Assembly: GCA_900473805.1 (NCBI GenBank)
Contig: UCMS01000002.1
Span: forward strand, 43,542 to 107,541
DNA from: Hyphomicrobiales bacterium
Lineage (GTDB): Bacteria > Pseudomonadota > Alphaproteobacteria > Rhizobiales > Rhizobiaceae
Direction of reading: 5' to 3'
DNA length: 64,000 bases
Shown: positions 1 through 8,457 of the stretch, one piece after another
Layout of the letters: every line of letters starts with the position of its first letter
How positions within the stretch are numbered: the first letter of the stretch is position 1
Program-made: the position numbers and the translations under genes
The notes under the pieces: model-generated
Seen by the model: the letters and a program-made list of their open reading frames with translations, nothing else
Databases searched by the model: none
What the model was told of the DNA's origin: nothing

Positions 1-161
1 TCTTTACCTTTTGCGTCCCAAAGACGAAGTCCTTTTCCTTCCACGAAAACGCGCGGGTCGACCGTCTCATAGGGTTTGTGCTGGCTAAGATGATGCCAGA
101 CATGCGCCCGGTCGGCGGCGACGGCATGCGAAAGGGAATTGGAACCCGGGATAAGGGTCAT
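1..161 (-). CDS. class III aminotransferase, N-terminal part (cut by window edge)
   Basis: Only the first 53 codons are in the window; the gene runs leftward off the edge. The start is the ATG whose first base is 161, preceded by AGGAG at 6-base spacing; an in-frame ATG two codons upstream overlaps that ribosome site. The visible residues (AHVWHHLSQHK, then VEGKGLRLWDAKGK) are the typical N-terminus of omega-amino acid:pyruvate or 4-aminobutyrate-type PLP aminotransferases. It is the last visible gene of a leftward catabolic operon and would remove an amino group from the product of the upstream hydrolases. The lysine that binds PLP is outside the window, so the substrate class is inferred. 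Confidence 0.75.
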   Translation of the reverse strand, partial: MTLIPGSNSLSHAVAADRAHVWHHLSQHKPYETVDPRVFVEGKGLRLWDAKGK

Positions 162-261
162 GTTCATCTCCTAAGTCGTATGAGTTGCGGACGGTACAGA
201 GCGAAACCCGAGAGGCAGAGCAGCATTTCTCTCCCCGTTACCCTCTCAGGTATTGTTACGA

Positions 262-1233
262 TCAAGAGGGCAGCAGGCCCCTTGTCCTGTCGATCTGTCT
301 CGCCAGAATACACATCAGCTCAAACATCATCGTTGCACCAGCAATGGAGGTCATCCCTCCAACATCAAAAGGTGGGGCAACCTCGACAATGTCGGCGCCG
401 ACAAGGTTGAGGCCGTCCAGCAACCTGATGAGTTGTTGGGCTTCGCGCGTCGAGAAACCACCTATCTCGGGCGTACCTGTTCCAGGCGCCATCGACGGAT
501 CAATCGAGTCGATGTCAAACGTCACGTAGGTTGGCAGGCCGCCCACAATTCGGCGCACTTCCGCGATCACGTCCTCGGCTCCGCGTTCGGCAAACTCCTC
601 CATATAGATGATCCTCACGCCTTGAGCGATTGCCCAATCGTGCTCGTCTGGACCATAAATCGAGCCGCGAATGCCGATCTGGACCGTGCGACCGGGATCG
701 ATCAGTTTCTCTTCGATGGCGCGTCTGAACGGCGTACCGTGAGTGAAAGGATTGTTGCCGAAGTAGGTGTCGTTTGTGTCGGAATGGGCATCGAAATGGA
801 TGAGACCCACCGCTTGAGACTTCGCGATCGCGCGCAACACAGGAAGTGTTGTCAGGTGATCCCCGCCCACACAAAGGGGTATCGCGCCAGCCTCTAATAT
901 CGAAGCGATACCAGCCTCGATGAGCCGCAACCCGTCCAGTAAGTCGATGGGGTTCACATCAAGATCCCCGACGTCAGCAATATTGGCAATCTTGAATGGT
1001 TCTGTCTTAAAGACGTGGTGAGTGCTACGCATCAAACTCGAGTAGTTTCGCACCTCTCGGGGACCGTGTCTCGCTCCTGCGCGATTGGTCGTGCCCCCGT
1101 CCCAGGGAATACCCGCCAAAGCGATATCCAAGCCGTGCGCGGATGCTACCGCCGGCAATCGCATAAATGTCGCGTGACCTGCAAATCGAGGTACCTTTGT
1201 TGCGTCGACAGGCTGATGGAAATGTTTACCCAC
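262..1233 (-). CDS. agmatinase/ureohydrolase-family protein
   Basis: 323 residues, the usual length for manganese ureohydrolases that split guanidino compounds into urea and an amine. The binuclear metal site is complete: GGDH at 123-126, HFDAHSDTND at 146-155 and the aspartates of FDIDSIDPS near 239-247. HGTPF at 165-169 is also typical. Agmatine, guanidinobutyrate and guanidinopropionate hydrolases share these motifs, so the substrate cannot be fixed from sequence alone. It lies 10 bases downstream of a creatininase-family gene in a leftward operon with an ABC transporter, which supports a role in using a guanidino compound as nitrogen source. Confidence 0.88.
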   Translation of the reverse strand: MGKHFHQPVDATKVPRFAGHATFMRLPAVASAHGLDIALAGIPWDGGTTNRAGARHGPREVRNYSSLMRSTHHVFKTEPFKIANIADVGDLDVNPIDLLDGLRLIEAGIASILEAGAIPLCVGGDHLTTLPVLRAIAKSQAVGLIHFDAHSDTNDTYFGNNPFTHGTPFRRAIEEKLIDPGRTVQIGIRGSIYGPDEHDWAIAQGVRIIYMEEFAERGAEDVIAEVRRIVGGLPTYVTFDIDSIDPSMAPGTGTPEIGGFSTREAQQLIRLLDGLNLVGADIVEVAPPFDVGGMTSIAGATMMFELMCILARQIDRTRGLLPS

Positions 1234-1243
1234 GTTTCACGTC

Positions 1244-2008
1244 CTATTTGAATTCTTCGTTTACGATTTCGACAAGCCTGCCAACGCTGTCGGCGAGTAG
1301 CCATTCACCCTTCTCAGCACTCGATCCTTCCGTCATTGAAAGTACGCCTGATGGCGGGACCTCTGCGGGAGGTCTGGGAAAGCGGTCATAGGGGCGGAAT
1401 TTCGCCGGACCGTCGTGAAGTGCTCGCGACAGGTCGACAAGATCAGGGCGAACAGCGAGCATAATTGAGGTCTCGAGCACGCTGGCATGCTCCAACTCAA
1501 TTCCCGGATAACCCTCTGGGAAGATCCGCTCGATGGTCTCCGGCCGTGCGAATTCCCAGTGATCCATTCGGAGAATCGTCAGATCGGCGTCGCGTCCAAT
1601 TGCGTCGAGAGCTAGTTCGATTCCCTCAACCGAGGGCCAGATATTCTCGTAATGGCCATTGAGAACGACGATCCTCCTGACTTTCTGACGATAGAGCTCC
1701 ACGATCACATCCCGTACGACGAGCGAGAACGTATGTGCAGAGAGGTTCAGAGTACCCGGAAACGCCGGACCACCCCCCGAGCGTGGCTGCGATCGGTTGC
1801 CATAGGGTATGGTGGGCGCAACAAGCCCGCCCGTTGCACGTGCCACCCGTTCGCAAATTGCAGTCGGGATAATCACATCCACATTTAGCGCCATGTGGTG
1901 GCCGTGCTGTTCGGTCGCTCCAAGTGGCAAGAAGACTGCTGCGCCACCGGAGATCTTTTGTTCTACCTCCGGCCAGCTTAACTCGGCCAGAAAAACGGAA
2001 TCATTCAT
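1244..2008 (-). CDS. creatininase-family amidohydrolase
   Basis: 254 residues. The metal ligands of creatinine amidohydrolase are present in order: Glu33 and His35 in ATEQHGHH, Asp44 in LNVD, then His119 and Glu121 in NGHYEN. The family opens cyclic amides (creatinine to creatine) but also includes formamide hydrolases of pyrimidine and cofactor metabolism. Position between SDR genes and a ureohydrolase suggests that it prepares a ring-closed substrate for later steps. Creatinine is the simplest guess, but no creatinase gene is visible here, so this is not established. Confidence 0.85.
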   Translation of the reverse strand: MNDSVFLAELSWPEVEQKISGGAAVFLPLGATEQHGHHMALNVDVIIPTAICERVARATGGLVAPTIPYGNRSQPRSGGGPAFPGTLNLSAHTFSLVVRDVIVELYRQKVRRIVVLNGHYENIWPSVEGIELALDAIGRDADLTILRMDHWEFARPETIERIFPEGYPGIELEHASVLETSIMLAVRPDLVDLSRALHDGPAKFRPYDRFPRPPAEVPPSGVLSMTEGSSAEKGEWLLADSVGRLVEIVNEEFK

Positions 2009-2017
2009 CGAAATCTC

Positions 2018-2728
2018 CTACTGCATGACTGCGCCGCAGTTGGCGCCCAGGCATTGTCCGGTAAATAGCGTTGCACCGGGGCCTGCGAGAAACACGATGC
2101 TGGCAGCGACTTCATCAGGGCGCCCTATCCGTGCGAGAGGATTGGCCATTTCCGCAGATCGTGCTGCGTCTGAAAGGCTTTCGAAATCGAGAAGCGGCGT
2201 ATCGGTCGGTCCGGGCGCCACAGCGTTAACCAGGATCCGCGGTGCGAGCTCTCTCGCCCATGAGCGCGTCAGGCCAAGCAGTGCGGATTTCGTCGCACAA
2301 TAGACCGACGCATGGCCTCGGCCGAGGAAGGCGAGCTCGGAGACTATATTGATGATGCGTCCGCCGTCCCGCAGGTGCGGCAAGACCTGCCGCGTTACCA
2401 GAATTGCACCACGAACATTGACCGAGAACATCTGATCAATATGAGATGTGTCGATGTCCTGTAGAGATCTTTCCTGCAAAATTCCCGCGTTGTTAACAAG
2501 GACATCGACGGACCCGAGCCGCTCTACCGCTTGGGCAACCGCATCAATGATCTCGCTTTCGGAACTCAGATCACATCTCAAGATCTGGATGCCGTCGGCG
2601 ATCGATGGCTTGAGATCAAGGCCGATGACATTTGCACCCTCGGCGGTAAGGGCGTTCGCACAAGCGCGTCCAATGCCCTGTGCTGCGCCTGTAACGATAA
2701 CGCTTTTGCCGACAAGACCTTTTACCAA
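2018..2728 (-). CDS. short-chain dehydrogenase/reductase (SDR) 1
   Basis: 236 residues, classical SDR length. The Rossmann glycine motif TGAAQGIG is at 13-20, NNAG at 79-82, and the catalytic Ser130, Tyr143 and Lys147 are in place (YCATK). Such enzymes oxidise or reduce alcohol/ketone groups with NAD(P). The gene overlaps the end of the next upstream SDR by 7 bases, so the two are probably translationally coupled. The pair may handle consecutive or stereo-specific oxidations of the transported compound; the substrate is unknown. Confidence 0.85.
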   Translation of the reverse strand: MVKGLVGKSVIVTGAAQGIGRACANALTAEGANVIGLDLKPSIADGIQILRCDLSSESEIIDAVAQAVERLGSVDVLVNNAGILQERSLQDIDTSHIDQMFSVNVRGAILVTRQVLPHLRDGGRIINIVSELAFLGRGHASVYCATKSALLGLTRSWARELAPRILVNAVAPGPTDTPLLDFESLSDAARSAEMANPLARIGRPDEVAASIVFLAGPGATLFTGQCLGANCGAVMQ

Positions 2729-3477
2729 GGCACCTCTCCTCGATCGACGGCCAGCGACTGGCCCGTGATATTCTTGGCGCGGTCCGATGCCAGGAAAAGA
2801 TATGTCTCGCTCATGTCCGCGGGCTCCATCAGACCGGAGAGCGCCTGACCGGCGACGATGTCCTTCAGAAGGCTGTCCTCGTCAGTCTCACGGGCAGCGG
2901 CCATAAGACCGAGTGAGCGCATCGAAGCCTCGGTCCGAACCCAACCCGGACAAACAGCGTTCACCCGGATCCCCATGGGGCCGAGTTCCTTCGCCCACGT
3001 CTTCGTGAGGCCGATAATGGCGTGTTTGGAAGCCACATAGGCGTCGAATTGTGCTTCGGCGACACGCCCCCAAATCGAAGCAGTGTTGATAATGACACCG
3101 CCGGGCCGCATGCGAGAAATAGAGCGACGCGTTACATTGCTCGTGCCCATAACGTTGACTTCAACGACTCTCCGAAACGTGTCTTCGACATGCTCGCTGT
3201 CCGTGACAAGCGGTGTCATCCGCTCAAAGCCAGCGTTGTTGATCAGAACATCTACACGGGGAACGCCTTCAAACATGTCGGCGACCGCGCGTCGGTCGGT
3301 AATGTCGACGTGGTGCGGTGTCGCGCCAAGCCGTTTTGCCCTCTCAAAAATCACCTCATCGTCGGCGACGAGATGAAGTTGTACACCTTCGCCAGCAAAA
3401 CTCTCTGCAATCCCGAGCCCAATCCCGCGACTTGAGCCGGTAATTATCACCGTTTTCCCATCAAACAGCTTCGTCAC
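2722..3477 (-). CDS. short-chain dehydrogenase/reductase (SDR) 2
   Basis: 251 residues. TGSSRGIG at 13-20, NNAG at 80-83 and the Ser134-Tyr147-Lys151 triad are intact. It overlaps the ABC ATPase gene upstream by 4 bases and SDR 1 downstream by 7 bases, placing it firmly in the leftward operon. It is clearly different in sequence from SDR 1, so the two are not a recent duplication. Substrate unknown; a hydroxy-acid or amino-alcohol oxidation step is an inference from the neighbours. Confidence 0.85.
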   Translation of the reverse strand: MTKLFDGKTVIITGSSRGIGLGIAESFAGEGVQLHLVADDEVIFERAKRLGATPHHVDITDRRAVADMFEGVPRVDVLINNAGFERMTPLVTDSEHVEDTFRRVVEVNVMGTSNVTRRSISRMRPGGVIINTASIWGRVAEAQFDAYVASKHAIIGLTKTWAKELGPMGIRVNAVCPGWVRTEASMRSLGLMAAARETDEDSLLKDIVAGQALSGLMEPADMSETYLFLASDRAKNITGQSLAVDRGEVPW

Positions 3478-4244
3478 ATGACGTCTCCCGTCTCGTTTCT
3501 TATGAGGTGAAGAACGTGGTTCTTGAGCGCGAAAAACTCTGATGTTTCGCGCGTCTCCAACGTCCGGTCTGGACCGAGTTTCGCAGCAACGTCGATATCG
3601 GCAACAACCCGGGCCGGCCGCTTCGAAAACAGGATGATACGATCGGCGAGGAGAACGCCTTCCTCAACGTCGTGTGTGACGAAGATCACGGTTTTGCTTT
3701 CGCGGGCCTGTATCTGACGAAGCTCGACCTGGAGCCTTTCGCGCGTGAGTGCGTCGAGCGCCCCGAACGGCTCATCCATAAGGAGCACTTCCGACCCGGC
3801 GGCAAGTGTCCGTGCAATTGCCACTCGCTGCCGCATTCCACCCGATACCTTGTTAGGAAAAGCCTTCGCGAAATCTTCCAGACCAACCAGCCTGAGATAA
3901 TGGAGGGTTCGGTCAGCTTTTTCAGATTTGGAGAGGTCGTTGCGGTATCGCATCCCGAAGGCAATGTTTTGTTCGACGGTCAGCCAAGGAAACGACGAGT
4001 AGGATTGAAAGACCATGCCACGGCGACGGTCTGGCTCGGAGACGACTTCATCTTCAAGACGCACAGCACCGCCGGTTGGCGTGTCGAGGCCTCCAACCAT
4101 CCGCATGAGCGTCGTTTTTCCGCAGCCAGACGGCCCGAGAAATACGATGAATTCGTTCTTTTTGATGGATAGGTTCGTCTTTGAGATGACTTCGACAGGG
4201 CCGAAGACCTTAGTAACGTCGTTGAAGCGGAGGTAGGGCGTCAT
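3474..4244 (-). CDS. NitT/TauT-family ABC transporter ATP-binding protein
   Basis: 256 residues if translation starts at the ATG at 4244, 10 bases after the permease stop. The open frame continues further upstream, but that extension lies inside the permease gene and has no family similarity. Walker A is GPSGCGKTT at 37-45, the signature is VSGGMRQR and Walker B is LLMDEPFGALDA. These are features of the SsuB/TauB/NrtD-like ATPases that drive import of sulfonates, nitrate, thiamine precursors and similar small ligands. It acts with the permease at 4255 and the binding protein at 5117. Confidence 0.9.
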   Translation of the reverse strand: MTPYLRFNDVTKVFGPVEVISKTNLSIKKNEFIVFLGPSGCGKTTLMRMVGGLDTPTGGAVRLEDEVVSEPDRRRGMVFQSYSSFPWLTVEQNIAFGMRYRNDLSKSEKADRTLHYLRLVGLEDFAKAFPNKVSGGMRQRVAIARTLAAGSEVLLMDEPFGALDALTRERLQVELRQIQARESKTVIFVTHDVEEGVLLADRIILFSKRPARVVADIDVAAKLGPDRTLETRETSEFFALKNHVLHLIRNETGDVM

Positions 4245-4254
4245 CGTCAATGCC

Positions 4255-5037
4255 TCACAAATATCTGAATAGGCGACGGTGAACTGCGCGCAAGATCTGA
4301 TCAGTAACGAGCCCGACGATGCCGATAACGACCACACCGGCAATGACCTCCGGGGTTTTGACGAAACGGCGTGCTGTCCAGATGACGTAACCGATCCCTG
4401 AATCTGCAGCCACGATTTCCGCGATAATGACGTAGGTCCAGCACCAGCCAAGCGTGATGCGTAGGTTGTCGACCAATGACGGAGCCATGGATCGAAGCGC
4501 AACATCCGTCATGACGTTGCGCGAGTTGGCTCCAAGTGTCCGAGCGGCTTCAACGAATTCATTCGGGACACGACGCATGTCATCTGCAACGAATAGGACA
4601 AGTTGAAAGAATGTGCCCAGCCAGAGAAGAAAGATCTTTGTTGGCTCACCAACGCCGAACCAAATGATCGAAAGGGGGACGAGCGCTGGAACCGGAAGAT
4701 ACCGAACGAAATCGACCACAGGTTCCAATGCCGCACCGATAATTCTGTAACTGCTCATCAAAATGCCGATAGGTATCGCCATCAAGGCAGCGACAAGAAA
4801 AGCGCCCCAGACACGGGCGGCAGAAATCCCCGTGTGATAGAGAAGATGCTGTTGCGTGAGCATCGTCCAGAATGCCGAGAACACTCGACTGGGCGCGGGG
4901 AGGAATTGCGGACTGACTGCGCCGCTCCTCGCGGCACTCTCCCAAACGAAGAGAATAGCAACGGCGGCGGCAATGCTGACGCATGCCTCGGCATACGGGT
5001 CTGCCTTGCCCCTGAAGACAACAAGATTGCGAAGCAT
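4255..5037 (-). CDS. NitT/TauT-family ABC transporter permease
   Basis: 260 residues with about six hydrophobic segments. The cytoplasmic EAA loop that contacts the ATPase is recognisable (EAARTLGANSRNVMTDVALR, then a conserved glycine). This is the SsuC/TauC type of inner-membrane permease and probably works as a homodimer. It lies between the binding-protein and ATPase genes. A strong hairpin separates it from the binding-protein gene upstream. Confidence 0.9.
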   Translation of the reverse strand: MLRNLVVFRGKADPYAEACVSIAAAVAILFVWESAARSGAVSPQFLPAPSRVFSAFWTMLTQQHLLYHTGISAARVWGAFLVAALMAIPIGILMSSYRIIGAALEPVVDFVRYLPVPALVPLSIIWFGVGEPTKIFLLWLGTFFQLVLFVADDMRRVPNEFVEAARTLGANSRNVMTDVALRSMAPSLVDNLRITLGWCWTYVIIAEIVAADSGIGYVIWTARRFVKTPEVIAGVVVIGIVGLVTDQILRAVHRRLFRYL

Positions 5038-5068
5038 ATTTTAGCCGTAAGGTAACGAGTGATGACGT

Positions 5069-5089
5069 GGGGTGCCGGGACGGCACCCC
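5069..5089 (-). promoter_or_regulatory. intercistronic hairpin between binding-protein and permease genes
   Basis: A perfect 8-base-pair stem (GGGGTGCC / GGCACCCC) with a 5-base loop lies in the 79-base gap after the binding-protein gene. There is no T run after it on the minus strand, so it is more likely an mRNA-stabilising or partial processing signal than a full terminator. Such hairpins commonly let the binding protein be made in excess over the membrane parts. Confidence 0.55.
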
Positions 5090-5116
5090 GTGGCGGTTCA
5101 CGTTTAGAAAACCAAT

Positions 5117-6106
5117 TTATTTCGTCGGCACCTGGCTAATGATCGAGTTATCGATCTGGTCTTTGGCCACCAGCTTCGTGTCTGCAGCCCCATTTTCAAG
5201 ATTGAGGTCCATGACGGTGTCGAAGATTTTGGGCAGCGAGCCGGCCGTAGCGGCGTCACCCATGTAGGCTTTAGCGTCCGCAAGCGTATTATAGGACAGG
5301 CTCGTCTTGACGACCTCGCTGACTTCCGCCGGCGTGAGGCCGAATTCGGGAGCCACAATCTCAGCGAATTGCTCTGGGTCTGCCTTGATAAAATCGACCG
5401 CTTCATAAATGCATGTGAGGAACTTCGCATATTTCTGAGGGCTCGCCTTCAGATCGTCGTTTCGCGCAATGATCGCGTCGACAATCAGGCCGCGATAGTC
5501 CTTGGATGTCAGCAGTTGCTTCGCACCGGGGCGTGAGGAGTATTGAATCGCTTGCGACATGAAGGGCTCATATGTTGCAATGGCAGCGATGGATTCGTCG
5601 GCGAAAACAGCAGCGGTGTCTGCTGTGGCGATGTCCTTGATTTGAAGATCCTTGAGCGACAGTCCCGCTTCTTTCAGGGCCATTTGCAGAAGCAGGCGCG
5701 CCGGAATATTCAACTCCGCAGCAACAGTCTTGCCCTTTAAATCCGCAACGCTTTTGATTCTTTCATCCGTGATGACGCCATCACCACCAACCGACTCATC
5801 GATCGTGCCAATGATAATTCCAGGCGTATCCTTGTCTCTTGGACGTCCCTGATATTCTCCCACGGATCGCATCTGCACTTCGATGTCTCCGCGAGCCATC
5901 GCAGCCATTACGTTTGCCAAGTCATCTTCGAACTTGATGTTGACGTCGAGCCCACGTTTTTCAAAACACCCATTTTTTATGGCGACGTGAACCGGTGCAA
6001 ATCCAAGCCAAGTCGGTGCGAGAATCCGGATTTGCTCTGCACTGTTGGCAGCCGTGTGTGCGGATAGAATCGCAGTCGCAGCAATAATCGAAGCCAGTTT
6101 TTTCAT
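5117..6106 (-). CDS. NitT/TauT-family ABC transporter substrate-binding protein
   Basis: 329 residues from the ATG at 6106, which has AAGGGGA just upstream; the open frame extends 17 codons further without a ribosome site. A Sec signal peptide is evident (MKK, a hydrophobic stretch, then ANSAEQ). The mature part has the SsuA/TauA/THI5-like pattern (APTWLGFAPVHVAIKNGCF near the start). It delivers the ligand to the permease encoded downstream and is the first gene of the leftward operon, next to a divergent LysR gene. Confidence 0.88.
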   Translation of the reverse strand: MKKLASIIAATAILSAHTAANSAEQIRILAPTWLGFAPVHVAIKNGCFEKRGLDVNIKFEDDLANVMAAMARGDIEVQMRSVGEYQGRPRDKDTPGIIIGTIDESVGGDGVITDERIKSVADLKGKTVAAELNIPARLLLQMALKEAGLSLKDLQIKDIATADTAAVFADESIAAIATYEPFMSQAIQYSSRPGAKQLLTSKDYRGLIVDAIIARNDDLKASPQKYAKFLTCIYEAVDFIKADPEQFAEIVAPEFGLTPAEVSEVVKTSLSYNTLADAKAYMGDAATAGSLPKIFDTVMDLNLENGAADTKLVAKDQIDNSIISQVPTK

Positions 6107-6217
6107 TTCGGTCCCCTTGTTAGATCTTTTTTGTATGCGCGCAGCCTGCCACGTCACGCATTGAAGTAAATCAAATTATTTGGGACACTGTATCGATAAT
6201 CATCAATGTAGATTCTC
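6107..6217. promoter_or_regulatory. divergent promoter region between binding-protein and LysR genes
   Basis: 111 bases separate two divergent starts and must hold both promoters. The stretch near 6165-6215 is AT-rich against a GC-rich background and contains partly symmetric sequences (TCAAATTATTTG, ATCGATAATCATCAAT), compatible with LysR binding. No exact operator can be assigned from one sequence. Confidence 0.5.
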
Positions 6218-7111
6218 ATGCGCCGTCTTGATAATGTCGATATTCGATTGCTCCGTGTTTTTGTGGCCCTAGCCGACGCTCGAGGGTTCGCAGATGCGCA
6301 AATCGCGTTAAATCTGTCCCAATCGACACTCAGCACGCATCTGGCCGAACTTGAAAAAAGGATTGGGGCTCAGCTCTGTTTTCGGGGGAAGCAGCAGTTC
6401 CGCCTGACGGAAGCAGGACAGGCGACCTATGATGCCGCGCAGAAGCTGTTTCGCGACCTTGACGACTTTACTCTGAGGGTGAGTTCAACCACGGGGAATC
6501 TTGCGGGGCGACTACGCCTTGGCGCATCCGATGGGACCTACACCAGCGAAGAGCTCGGCGTCCAGCGAGCGCTCAACCGATTTCTCGATGATGGCAGCGA
6601 GGTTTTCATCGAGCTAACGTTGGGTACACCATCGCAATTGGAGCAGATGGTGGCCGACGGAGAGCTCGATGTAGCGATCGGTCCCTTTTCGCAGCGAGCT
6701 CCAAGCATCACCTATGCTGACTACGCAAGCGAGCCACATTCTCTCTATTGCGGGTCGCAGCATCCGCTTTTCGGCAGAGAAGACAATGACATAGATCCAA
6801 AAGACATTGAAAGCAGCCGTTTCTCCGTCAGACGTTACAGGCATTTTGATGATCTGTATTTGGTCGGACACCCGCGGGCGAGTGCTTCAGTGATTGAAAT
6901 GGAAGCTCAGGCGATGATGCTGATGTCGGGACACTTCATTGGCTTCTTACCCTGCCATTTTGCTGCTTCATGGGTGAGGGACGGACATCTGCGTCCATTG
7001 AAGCCAGGCAGTTTTGACTTCACCTCGATGCATCGCATAGCGTTTCGCTCTCGTGATGAGGCAAATCCGATCGTCCAGGCGTTCTTGCGTGCTGCAACGC
7101 CAGTCCGTTGA
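6218..7111 (+). CDS. LysR-family transcriptional regulator
   Basis: 297 residues, standard LysR length. The N-terminal winged helix-turn-helix covers about residues 7-65 (VDIRLLRVFVALAD, then LSQSTLSTHLAELE), followed by the effector-binding domain. It is divergent from the transporter/catabolic operon, the classic arrangement for a regulator that activates that operon in response to its substrate. The effector is unknown. Confidence 0.88.
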   Translation: MRRLDNVDIRLLRVFVALADARGFADAQIALNLSQSTLSTHLAELEKRIGAQLCFRGKQQFRLTEAGQATYDAAQKLFRDLDDFTLRVSSTTGNLAGRLRLGASDGTYTSEELGVQRALNRFLDDGSEVFIELTLGTPSQLEQMVADGELDVAIGPFSQRAPSITYADYASEPHSLYCGSQHPLFGREDNDIDPKDIESSRFSVRRYRHFDDLYLVGHPRASASVIEMEAQAMMLMSGHFIGFLPCHFAASWVRDGHLRPLKPGSFDFTSMHRIAFRSRDEANPIVQAFLRAATPVR

Positions 7112-7120
7112 GATTTGTTG

Positions 7121-7140
7121 CCCGCCACCGAGGTGGCGGG
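7121..7140. terminator. hairpin just after the LysR gene
   Basis: Perfect 9-base stem (CCCGCCACC / GGTGGCGGG) with a 2-base loop, starting 10 bases after the LysR stop codon. No T run follows, so termination may be weak or factor-assisted. Confidence 0.45.
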
Positions 7141-7164
7141 TAATCGCGCTAGTGGCGTAGGAGA

Positions 7165-7328
7165 TCTATTATCTGCCGGCGATAATCCGCATTCTGCGCT
7201 TGCCACGCGCTCGATGGTTCTCGGTCGGGGTAGGTCGACAACAATTTCCTCGACAATTCTACCAGGCCGGTTGCCCATAACGAGAATGCGATCCGCCAGG
7301 AAAACTGACTCCTCGATATCATGAATGC
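7165..7328 (-). pseudogene. fragment of an ABC transporter ATPase (C-terminal part)
   Basis: On the minus strand the frame reads HDIEESVFLADRILVMGNRP followed by GRIVEEIVVDLPRPR, which is the stretch after the switch histidine (normally THD) in NitT/TauT-type ATPases. Walker A, signature and Walker B are absent. The segment joins unrelated sequence abruptly near 7328. It is a remnant of a second transporter cluster and probably not expressed. Confidence 0.6.
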
Positions 7329-7496
7329 TTCCTAACAGGCGGTTCGGATTATCTACCTCGCGTAGAGGTAGCCAAGGCCGGCGACTTCGAGCGCATTCAC
7401 AAGGAAATCCTGTCTGCGCTTCCCGGCGTTCAGCGCATCCATTCCAGCGTCTCGATCCGTAATGTGCTGGCGACCCGCGCGAAGGCACAACGGTAA
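7329..7496 (+). pseudogene. C-terminal fragment of an Lrp/AsnC-family regulator
   Basis: The plus strand encodes FLTGGSDYLPRVEVAKAGDF, continuing with a segment containing ALPGVQRIHSSVS and ending at TAA 7494-7496. This is the effector-binding (RAM) half of an Lrp/AsnC protein; the helix-turn-helix half is missing. It abuts the ABC ATPase fragment in opposite orientation within a few bases, showing that this is a rearrangement scar. Confidence 0.6.
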
Positions 7497-7764
7497 GGAA
7501 CCATAGCTCGAGAATGGCCGAGAATCGCATTCGGAATACTCGATGACTTGAAACGTGGGCGGCCGTGGGCCGGAGCATCATTGGGCGGAGACGGAGAGAG
7601 CGTGCCGGAGGAGAGCGTTGAGGTGAGCGAAGCTCCGGTTGGGGTGTATGAGGCGGAGGATCCCTGTCAGGTCGAAAGTTCGATTCGGTTCAAGAGCGCC
7701 AGTAGTAACGAGTCTTGTGCTCTTTTTTGAACTAACTTCGACGTGCGCCCCCTTGAGGCGTGCT

Positions 7765-7779
7765 GCTAGAGCACGTCCA
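7765..7779. repeat. left terminal inverted repeat of the IS630 element
   Basis: GCTAGAGCACGTCCA, exact inverse of 10184-10198. Confidence 0.85.
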
Positions 7780-7781
7780 CT

Positions 7782-8386
7782 TTACTCGGGGTCATATCCG
7801 CAGGATTTGAAGTAGTTGGCGCATTCTTGTGGCTCGAATAGCGTGACGATCTGGCCGACGGTATTCCATAAGCCCTCGACAGTCCGCTCGGCTTTGGCGC
7901 GCAAGACAGCTTTGAGCTTGGCGAAGGCCTTCTCGATGGGGTTGAAGTCTGGACTGTAGGGCGGAAGGTAGAGTAACCGGCACCCCGCACCTTCGATTGC
8001 GAGGCGCACGCCCTCCGCCTTATGTGCCGGCAGGTTGTCCATGATGACGATGTCGCCCGGTGCCAAGGTTGGAATGAGAACCTGTTTGACATAGGCCTGG
8101 AACGCGACGCCGTTCATCGCACCGTCGAGGACCATGGGCGCGGTCATGCCGGATAGCCTGAGCGCGCCGGTAAACGTCGTTGTCTTCCAATGGCCGTGCG
8201 GGATCGGTGAACGGCAGCGATCTCCACAAGGGGCCCGGCCGCGAAGCCGAGACATTTTCGTGCTCAGCCCGGTTTCATCGATGAAGACAAGGCGCGCCGG
8301 ATCGAGATCGATCTGGCCATCGAACCAGTCCTCGCGACGTTTCAGAAGATCGGGACGCTCCTGCTCCAGTGCATGTGCGGTCTTTT
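7782..8386 (-). pseudogene. IS630 transposase, 3' half (catalytic domain)
   Basis: Continues the frame of the 5' half at 9759-10099. It carries the DDE catalytic core: FIDET (first Asp), MDNLPAHK (second Asp) and PPYSPDFNPIEKAFAKLK (Glu). The half has no start of its own, because the IS1111-type element separates it from the DNA-binding half. It is therefore inactive unless that element leaves precisely. Confidence 0.85.
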
Positions 8387-8391
8387 ATGGG

Positions 8392-8403
8392 ATGGCCCGC
8401 CCC
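8392..8403. repeat. left subterminal inverted repeat of IS1111-type element 1
   Basis: ATGGCCCGCCCC, exact inverse of 9744-9755. Confidence 0.85.
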
Positions 8404-8457
8404 TCCCGCCAGCGTCGGAGTATGATGCTGGTGTGCTTGAGAGAAAGGAGCGAGCCA

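Noticed and set aside
3474..4505. Long 343-codon version of the ABC ATPase
   Set aside because: The first 87 codons lie inside the permease gene and lack family features; ATG 4244 gives the normal length.
7548..7730. 60-codon open frame before the IS630 element
   Set aside because: No start support or similarity; sits in a rearranged stretch.
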